Positions 6,332-11,111 of a stretch of 11,111 nucleotides of DNA are shown here, one piece after another. Position 1 is the first letter of the stretch, and the number at the start of each line of letters is the position of its first letter. The position numbers and the translations under genes were made by a program. The notes under the pieces were generated by a model that ran no database searches, was not told the origin of the DNA, and was given only the letters and a program-made list of their open reading frames with translations. The DNA lies in contig JAFPBC010000266.1 in NCBI GenBank assembly GCA_017390595.1, positions 1-11,111 on the forward strand, written 5' to 3'. Origin of the DNA: Selenomonadales bacterium (GTDB lineage Bacteria > Bacillota > Negativicutes > RGIG982).

Positions 6332-7687
6332 TTATCCGCGGATGAGGTTTACAAGTTCTTGCGTTTTTTCGTCGAGGAGCGCTTTGTCACCGCGTGCTTC
6401 TACGTTGAGACGAAGGAGCGGTTCTGTGTTCGAGGAACGAACGTTGAAGCGCCAATTTTCGTATGCGATGCTGAGACCGTCTGTTTTGTCAACGGAGAGT
6501 GCGTTCGGTGCATACGTTTCTTCGATCTTAGCGAGAACGGCTTTGGAGTCTGCTACCGTGCTGTTGATCTCACCGCTGATCGGGTAGTTGTCCGTCATGG
6601 ACTGTACGAGCTGACCGAGCGTTTTGCCCGTTTTCGCGAGAAGTTCTACTACGAGGAGCCACGGGATCATACCGCTGTCGCAGTAGGAGAAGTCTTTGAA
6701 GTAATGATGTGCCGACATTTCGCCGCCATATACTGCTTCTACGTTACGCATACGTTCTTTGATGAACGCGTGACCGCTCTTACACATAACAGGTGTGCCG
6801 CCTGCCGCTTCGACAAGCTCGATCGTGTTCCAGATAAGACGCGGGTCGTAGATGATCTTCGCGCCTTTGTTCTGCGCGAGGAATGCCTGTGCCAAGAGAC
6901 CTACCATGTAGTAGCCTTCTACGAGCACACCGTTTTCATCGAACAAGAAGCAGCGGTCGAAGTCGCCGTCCCAAGCAACACCGAGGTCTGCTTTTTCTCT
7001 AAGAACTACGCTTGCCGTTGCATCACGGTTTTCTTCGAGAAGCGGGTTCGGTACACCGTTCGGGAATGTGCCGTCGGGCTCATGGTTGACTTTGATGAAT
7101 TCGAACGGAAGTTTATCCTGGATCGCATCGATGACAGGGCCTGCCGCGCCGTTACCTGCGTTGACAACGATCTTGAGCGGTTTGAGTGCCGAGGTGTCGA
7201 TGTATGTTAAGAGATGTTCTACATATTCGGGCATGCAGTTGACATCGTATACTTTACCGAGTTCTGCTGCTTTTTCGGGAAGTTCGCCCGAGAGGACTTT
7301 GTCGCGGATATCCATAAGACCCGTATCAGCACTGATCGGGCGGGATTCTTTGCGAACGAGTTTCATACCGTTGTATTCTTGCGGATTGTGGCTGGCAGTC
7401 ACCATGATACCGCCGTCGAGGTTCATATGAGCCGTCGTGAAGTAGATCTGTTCCGTACCGCACATACCGATATCGAATACGTCACAACCCATTTCCGTCA
7501 AGCCGAGTGTCAAGGCATCAACGAGTGCTTTACCGGACAGACGGATATCGTGACCTACGGCTACGCTTTTTGCGCCGAATTGTTCAGCGAAGATACGACC
7601 GATACGATACGCCATTTCCTCATTGATCTCATCAGGAAAACGACCGCGAATATCGTATGCCTTGAATGCAGTTCCTTTCATTTCCAT
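6332..7687 (-). CDS. manB: Phosphomannomutase/phosphoglucomutase
   Basis: A 451-residue alpha-D-phosphohexomutase that moves phosphate between C6 and C1 of mannose and/or glucose phosphates. The active-site serine is Ser99 in TASHNP (97-102). The magnesium loop is DGDFD (240-244), the sugar-specificity loop is GGEMSAHH (321-328), and the phosphate-binding loop is RSSNTEP (417-423). GEMSxH is typical of the PMM/PGM subfamily, whose members often accept both sugars. That suits this locus, where GalU needs glucose-1-P and ManC needs mannose-1-P. The start at 7687 has AGGAGG nine bases upstream; the next Met, two codons on, would be too far away. It heads the mutase-galU-pgi run behind an AT-rich upstream region. 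Mutase identity is certain; the choice of symbol (manB, algC or pgm) depends on substrate preference, which sequence alone does not settle. Confidence 0.93.
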   Translation of the reverse strand: MEMKGTAFKAYDIRGRFPDEINEEMAYRIGRIFAEQFGAKSVAVGHDIRLSGKALVDALTLGLTEMGCDVFDIGMCGTEQIYFTTAHMNLDGGIMVTASHNPQEYNGMKLVRKESRPISADTGLMDIRDKVLSGELPEKAAELGKVYDVNCMPEYVEHLLTYIDTSALKPLKIVVNAGNGAAGPVIDAIQDKLPFEFIKVNHEPDGTFPNGVPNPLLEENRDATASVVLREKADLGVAWDGDFDRCFLFDENGVLVEGYYMVGLLAQAFLAQNKGAKIIYDPRLIWNTIELVEAAGGTPVMCKSGHAFIKERMRNVEAVYGGEMSAHHYFKDFSYCDSGMIPWLLVVELLAKTGKTLGQLVQSMTDNYPISGEINSTVADSKAVLAKIEETYAPNALSVDKTDGLSIAYENWRFNVRSSNTEPLLRLNVEARGDKALLDEKTQELVNLIRG

Positions 7688-7849
7688 GTGTAAATTCCTC
7701 CTCTTATTTTTCTTATAGATTATCCAATATTATCACACTACGATTTATATACGCATATTATACGTATTCTAGATATTTCGTTATTTCCCTGCTATATTTT
7801 CAGACTTTTCCGAAGTATCTCGAACGGTCTTTTCTATCATTTCAAAGAA
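7688..7849 (-). promoter_or_regulatory. AT-rich upstream region of the mutase-galU-pgi operon, with candidate -10 boxes
   Basis: This gap is markedly AT-rich. On the minus strand TGTGATAAT (7737-7729) reads as an extended -10 element (TGn plus GATAAT), and a perfect TATAAT lies at 7762-7757. Neither has a good -35 at ideal spacing. The transcript start would lie about 35 to 65 bases before the mutase ATG. A promoter is expected because a strong terminator separates this operon from manC, but the exact site is uncertain. Confidence 0.4.
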
Positions 7850-7873
7850 AAACGACAGCCTAAACTGTCGTTT
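7850..7873 (-). terminator. Intrinsic terminator of manC
   Basis: AAACGACAG / CTGTCGTTT form a perfect 9-bp stem with a 6-base loop, starting four bases after the manC stop codon. On the minus strand the stem ends in TTT and is followed by TTCTTTG, a normal U-rich tail. Confidence 0.88.
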
Positions 7874-7876
7874 CTG

Positions 7877-9259
7877 TTATATACGGCCGTATACATCTTC
7901 GAATCGTACGATGTCATCTTCTCCGAGATAGTCGCCGTTTTGGACTTCGATGATCTCGAGTTGTACTTTGCCGGGGTTGGCCAGGCGATGTTTGACGGTC
8001 TTCGGAATGAATACGCTTTCTCCTTCGCGCACCATCTTCACTTCTTCGCCGATCGTTACTTCGGCAGTACCTGCTACGACGATCCAATGTTCGCTTCTGT
8101 GATAGTGCATCTGAAGGCTGAGTCTTCCGCTCGGAAGTACGACGATCTTTTTCATCTTGTAGTTGTCGCCTTCACCAAGCACCGTATATCGTCCCCACGG
8201 GCGATACATCGTTGTATTTTCGTCGGCTTCCTTGCGCCCTTCTTGTTTGAGCTTTTTGACGAGGCCTTTTATCTTTTCGGATTCGCCTTTTTTCGTTACG
8301 ACAAGTACGTCGTCGGTCTCAACGACGAGGATATCCTTTAGGCCGATGCCTGCGATCAGGCGGTCGCGTCCCATGATGAGCGTGTCTTCGCAGTCGACCA
8401 TCATGGTGTCGCCGTACGTTGCGTTGCCTTCTTTATCTTTGGGCAGAATGTCGTAGATGGCATCCCACGATCCGACGTCTTTCCAGTCGGAGGAGAGCGG
8501 TATCATCGCCATGTTGTCGGAGCGTTCCGCAACGGCATAGTCGATGGATTGTTCGGGCATATCGCCGAATGATGCTGTCATGTCTTCGTAGGTACCTTGT
8601 CTGAGCGTACCGATGGCAGGGCAGCACTTGTCGAGCTCTTTTTCCATCGCGGCCAAGCGGAAGATGAACATCCCTGCGTTCCAGTAATAGTGGCCTTTAC
8701 TCAGATACATCTCGGCTTCCGTGCGTGTCGGTTTTTCTTTGAACGAGCGCACTTCGTAGCCTGCGCCGAGCGGCTGACCGACTTGGATATATCCGTAGCG
8801 TTCTTCGGCCTTGGTCGGCAGGATACCGAGCGTGACGATACGGTCTGTTTCTGCCAGACGGCAGGCTTGTCCGATGACACGGCATAATTCTTCGCTTGCC
8901 TCCATCATGTGGTCGGACGGTGTTACGAGGATGACTTCATCATCTGCACACGACATTTTTTCGCGGCAGTATTTGAGCCCGAGCGCGATAGCGGGTGCCG
9001 TTTCGCGTCGTACTGTCTCTAAGACGACGTGCGCTGTTTCTGCTCGGCAGGCAGTCAACTCGTCTTGTACGTGATACGCGTATTCTTCGTTCGTTACTAT
9101 GATGATGTCTTCTGCTTTAACGATCTTCAAAAATCTGCGGATCGTCTGCGCGAGAAGCGATTCTTCGTTATTGACTTTTAAAAAATGTTTCGGAAAGCAG
9201 GAGCGCGATAACGGGAACAGGCGTGTTCCTTTACCGCCCGCCAAGATCATAACTTTCAT
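7877..9259 (-). CDS. manC: Mannose-1-phosphate guanylyltransferase / mannose-6-phosphate isomerase (bifunctional)
   Basis: A 460-residue cytoplasmic enzyme of the AlgA/ManC type II family. The N-terminal nucleotidyltransferase domain makes GDP-mannose from GTP and mannose-1-phosphate. It has LAGGKGTRLFPLSR (6-19), PSDH (114-117), FKEKP (173-177) and WNAGMF (193-198). The C-terminal cupin domain, expected to isomerise fructose-6-phosphate to mannose-6-phosphate, begins at YRPWGRY (352-358). It carries QMHYHRSEH (383-391) and His424, which fit the metal ligands. The length matches bifunctional members. The family's usual GGSGTRLWPLSR is GGKGTRLFPLSR here, a small variation. The start at 9259 has AAGGAG eight bases upstream. 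The gene stands alone between two terminators, with a candidate promoter at 9300-9308. GDP-mannose would feed polysaccharide or LPS mannose, fucose or rhamnose. Confidence 0.95.
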   Translation of the reverse strand: MKVMILAGGKGTRLFPLSRSCFPKHFLKVNNEESLLAQTIRRFLKIVKAEDIIIVTNEEYAYHVQDELTACRAETAHVVLETVRRETAPAIALGLKYCREKMSCADDEVILVTPSDHMMEASEELCRVIGQACRLAETDRIVTLGILPTKAEERYGYIQVGQPLGAGYEVRSFKEKPTRTEAEMYLSKGHYYWNAGMFIFRLAAMEKELDKCCPAIGTLRQGTYEDMTASFGDMPEQSIDYAVAERSDNMAMIPLSSDWKDVGSWDAIYDILPKDKEGNATYGDTMMVDCEDTLIMGRDRLIAGIGLKDILVVETDDVLVVTKKGESEKIKGLVKKLKQEGRKEADENTTMYRPWGRYTVLGEGDNYKMKKIVVLPSGRLSLQMHYHRSEHWIVVAGTAEVTIGEEVKMVREGESVFIPKTVKHRLANPGKVQLEIIEVQNGDYLGEDDIVRFEDVYGRI

Positions 9260-9299
9260 GTCGAATACTCCTTCGGTGAAGTGTTATCCTTATCTTTAT

Positions 9300-9308
9300 A
9301 TTCTATCA
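9300..9308 (-). promoter_or_regulatory. Candidate extended -10 promoter of manC
   Basis: On the minus strand TGATAGAAT (9308-9300) matches an extended -10 (TGn plus TAGAAT, 5 of 6). The -35 region (GATACA, 18 bases further up) is poor. The leader would be about 35 bases. Position after the terminator at 9348-9372 and before manC supports a promoter here, but the match is modest. Confidence 0.4.
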
Positions 9309-9347
9309 CATTTCCCGACAAAATGTATCATCTTTGCGGAAAGAAAA

Positions 9348-9372
9348 AGACAGCCGCAAGTTGCAGCTGTCT
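9348..9372 (-). terminator. Intrinsic terminator of the heptose operon
   Basis: AGACAGC (9348-9354) pairs with GCTGTCT (9366-9372). In minus-strand RNA a U-G pair and GCA/UGC extend this to an 11-bp stem with a 3-base loop, followed by UUUUCUUUC. It lies seven bases after the stop codon of the GT9 gene: a textbook terminator. Confidence 0.88.
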
Positions 9373-9379
9373 GTTGATA

Positions 9380-10402
9380 TCAGTCGATATACGGATGAAG
9401 TTTGTCGAGGACTTGTTGCGGTGTGATGTCTTCAAGGCAAACGATGCCTTTTTCGCATTTACGTTTCCAGCAATGTTTGCATTCCGCTTCGATCTCGATG
9501 GCGTTTTGTTGTTGTCCGTACGGGCCGTTACGGTTGGCGTCTGTCGGTCCCATGATCTCGACGGTCGGGATACCGAGGCCTGCCGCCAAGTGTGTCGGAC
9601 CGGTGTCACCGCCGACGAAGGCACGCGCGCCGAGGATCACTGCGGCAAGTTCTTTGAGGCTTGTCTTGCCGACAAGGCTCAAGGCCGTACTGCGCATTTT
9701 TTTGTGTACCTCTTTGGCGATCTTTTCTTCTTCTTTGCCGCCACCGACGAGGACAGGTTTCATACCGAGAATATATAAGAGGTCGGCCAGTCTTGCGATA
9801 TTTTCTATCGGCCAACATTTATTCGGCCAGTTCGTTCCGACAGCAATGGCAACATAATCGCCACGCAGTCTGCCATCTTCACGAATGAGATACTCTGCTC
9901 TTTCCATTTCTTCTTTCGTCGGATAGATGGGGAATACGACGTTGTCTACACGGCAGCCGATCGCGCGCGCAACATCGAGATATCGCTCGACGATATGTCC
10001 GTTGGCGTTGGCACCTACTGTCGGTTTGGAGATGTATTGGCTCATCTCACGCATATCGCACGTGCCGATCTTTTTGTCGCCGCGCGCAAGGAATGCGAGG
10101 ATACCGCTTTTGGCAAGGCCTTGCAGGTCAAGTACGACGTCATATTTTTTCTCTCTGAGTTTCGCCGAGAAGTCGGGGAAGTTTTTGCGGAAGCCTTTCC
10201 ACGATTTGAATTCTTTTTTACGGAAAAGAATGATCTCGTCGATGTACGGGTTGTTCGTCAAGAGGTCATAAGCGGGCGGTTCGACGACCCAGGTTATGTG
10301 TGCATCGGGGTATGTTTCTTTGATAGCGTGCGATACGGGCAGTGCATGAATGACGTCTCCGATGGCACTCAGTTTGATGATCAATACATTTTTTATGCTC
10401 AT
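9380..10402 (-). CDS. Glycosyltransferase family 9, ADP-heptose:LPS heptosyltransferase type
   Basis: A 340-residue GT-B glycosyltransferase of family 9 (WaaC/WaaF/RfaF-like), expected to act on the cytoplasmic face of the inner membrane and add heptose to the LPS core. The N-terminus NVLIIKLSAIGDVIHALPV (5-23) carries the SAIGD motif with the putative catalytic Asp16. NWPNKCWP (191-198) holds the conserved Lys. GGDTGPTHLAAGLGIPTVEI (264-283) and GPTD (285-288) form the donor-binding block. Near the C-terminus four cysteines are spaced C-x2-C-x4-C-x5-C (308, 311, 316, 322), a feature I recall in other GT9 proteins. The start at 10402 has GAGGA six bases upstream. It follows rfaE2 by 15 bases and is the last gene of the operon. 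The two upstream genes make ADP-heptose, which supports heptose as donor, but the acceptor and the WaaC/WaaF/WaaQ type cannot be decided. Confidence 0.9.
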   Translation of the reverse strand: MSIKNVLIIKLSAIGDVIHALPVSHAIKETYPDAHITWVVEPPAYDLLTNNPYIDEIILFRKKEFKSWKGFRKNFPDFSAKLREKKYDVVLDLQGLAKSGILAFLARGDKKIGTCDMREMSQYISKPTVGANANGHIVERYLDVARAIGCRVDNVVFPIYPTKEEMERAEYLIREDGRLRGDYVAIAVGTNWPNKCWPIENIARLADLLYILGMKPVLVGGGKEEEKIAKEVHKKMRSTALSLVGKTSLKELAAVILGARAFVGGDTGPTHLAAGLGIPTVEIMGPTDANRNGPYGQQQNAIEIEAECKHCWKRKCEKGIVCLEDITPQQVLDKLHPYID

Positions 10403-10417
10403 AAACCGTCCTCTTTT

Positions 10418-10891
10418 CTATTCTTTGGCGTTCTGTTCTATCTTTTGGATGATGTTCGTGGAGGATTTGCCTTCTACGAACGGCAAAAATACGACTTGGC
10501 CGCCACATTCGGCAACGGCTTTTGCTTCGGGAAGCGAATCAAGCGAATAGTCGCCGCCTTTGGCATAGTAGTCGGGGCGTACTTCTCGTACGAGTGCTTC
10601 GGCTGTCGTTTCGCCGAAGATGACGACATAGTCTACCGAACGCAATCCTCCGATGACTTCCGCACGGTCGAGCTCGCTGTTGATGGGACGAGACGGTCCT
10701 TTGAGACGACGCACGGATTCGTCGCTGTTGAGACCCAGCACAAGGCAGTCTCCGACGGCACGTGCCGATGCCAGATAGCGCACGTGGCCTGCATGAAGAA
10801 TGTCAAAACAGCCGTTCGTCAAAACGACTGTTTTTCCGTTTGCTTTTTCTTTCTCGATGAGTGATGTTATTTCTGTTCGATCAACCAGCAT
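10418..10891 (-). CDS. rfaE2: D-glycero-beta-D-manno-heptose 1-phosphate adenylyltransferase (RfaE2)
   Basis: A 157-residue cytidylyltransferase-fold enzyme that joins ATP and heptose-1-phosphate to give ADP-heptose, the donor for the LPS inner core. Motifs are TNGCFDILHAGHVRYL (25-40), containing the HxGH nucleotide-binding site (33-36), then GLNSDESVRRLKG (53-65), RPIN (68-71) and GKSSTNII (141-148), which corresponds to the family's STT..I site. The length matches the stand-alone RfaE2 domain, equivalent to the C-terminal half of E. coli HldE. The start at 10891 has GAGG seven bases upstream. It overlaps the last 11 bases of rfaE1, implying translational coupling. The same frame is open further upstream but lies inside the kinase gene and was not used. 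Confidence 0.93.
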   Translation of the reverse strand: MLVDRTEITSLIEKEKANGKTVVLTNGCFDILHAGHVRYLASARAVGDCLVLGLNSDESVRRLKGPSRPINSELDRAEVIGGLRSVDYVVIFGETTAEALVREVRPDYYAKGGDYSLDSLPEAKAVAECGGQVVFLPFVEGKSSTNIIQKIEQNAKE

Positions 10892-11111
10892 AATAATCCC
10901 TCGCTGCTTTTCGAAGTTCGTCTGCCGATACGGTCGCTGTACCGAGTGTGCGCACGGCGATACCTGCTGCCAGATTTGCCGCCTGTGCCGCAAGAAGCGG
11001 TTCTTCGCCTGCGGCAAGTGCAAGGATCATAACGGCTACGACGGTGTCCCCCGCACCCGATACGTCGAATACTTCGCTGACGTTGGTGACGGGGATATGA
11101 TGAACAGCTCC
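10881..11111 (-). CDS. rfaE1: Heptose-7-phosphate kinase RfaE1, C-terminal part (runs off the right edge)
   Basis: This is the last 76 codons of a PfkB/ribokinase-family sugar kinase, too short for the six-frame open-frame cut-offs but clear by motif. It would phosphorylate D-glycero-D-manno-heptose 7-phosphate at C1. The signature FDVSGAGDTVVAVM (15-28 of the fragment) is PfkB signature 2; the Asp of GAGD is the catalytic base and the Gly-Ala-Gly forms the anion hole. AANLAAGIAVRTLGTATVS (44-62) matches the RfaE1 C-terminus, followed by ADELRKA. The frame is open from the window edge to TGA at 10883-10881 and overlaps rfaE2 by 11 bases. In E. coli the kinase and transferase are fused as HldE; here they are separate overlapping genes. 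The N-terminal three quarters lie outside the window. Confidence 0.93.
   Translation of the reverse strand, partial: GAVHHIPVTNVSEVFDVSGAGDTVVAVMILALAAGEEPLLAAQAANLAAGIAVRTLGTATVSADELRKAARDYYAG

Noticed and set aside
1..11111. CRISPR arrays, insertion sequences, tRNA or rRNA genes, prophage or attachment sites.
   Set aside because: I looked on both strands and found no regularly spaced direct repeats, transposase-like proteins, cloverleaf structures or phage genes.

Overview
The window looks like chromosomal DNA from an outer-membrane-bearing Firmicute (Negativicutes, most likely a Selenomonas/Mitsuokella-type relative). This is inferred from Firmicute-style genes with strong Shine-Dalgarno sites sitting beside lipopolysaccharide heptose genes (split rfaE1/rfaE2 and a heptosyltransferase-type GT9 enzyme). 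No rRNA or marker gene is present, so the assignment is moderate. Every gene I can support lies on the minus strand, so transcription runs from the right end to the left end.

From right to left: (1) 11111-9380 is the end of a heptose operon: the C-terminus of a sugar kinase (RfaE1), an ADP-heptose-forming adenylyltransferase (RfaE2) and a GT9 glycosyltransferase, closed by an intrinsic terminator at 9348-9372. (2) 9259-7877 is a single gene for a bifunctional mannose-6-phosphate isomerase / mannose-1-phosphate guanylyltransferase (ManC type), with its own candidate promoter and a strong terminator at 7850-7873. (3) 7687-3878 is a three-gene run: phosphomannomutase/phosphoglucomutase, UTP-glucose-1-phosphate uridylyltransferase (GalU) and glucose-6-phosphate isomerase (Pgi), closed by a hairpin at 3833-3865. 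(4) 3739-664 is a second three-gene run: a LuxR/NarL-type regulator with a degenerate receiver domain, a small membrane-anchored protein resembling half of a family 2 glycosyltransferase, and an ABC-F ATPase. (5) 663-340 is a regulatory gap with two good sigma-70-type promoters and two inverted repeats. (6) 339-1 is the N-terminal part of an MFS transporter that runs off the left edge.

Groups 1-3 form a coherent sugar-nucleotide supply. Pgi links glucose-6-P and fructose-6-P. The ManC isomerase domain makes mannose-6-P, the mutase converts the 6-phosphates to 1-phosphates, ManC makes GDP-mannose and GalU makes UDP-glucose. RfaE1/RfaE2 make the ADP-heptose donor that a GT9 enzyme would use on the LPS inner core. 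Most of the window is ordinary housekeeping. The parts most worth a second look are the regulator that has lost its phosphorylation site, its small glycosyltransferase-like partner, and the promoter/hairpin arrangement ahead of the MFS gene.
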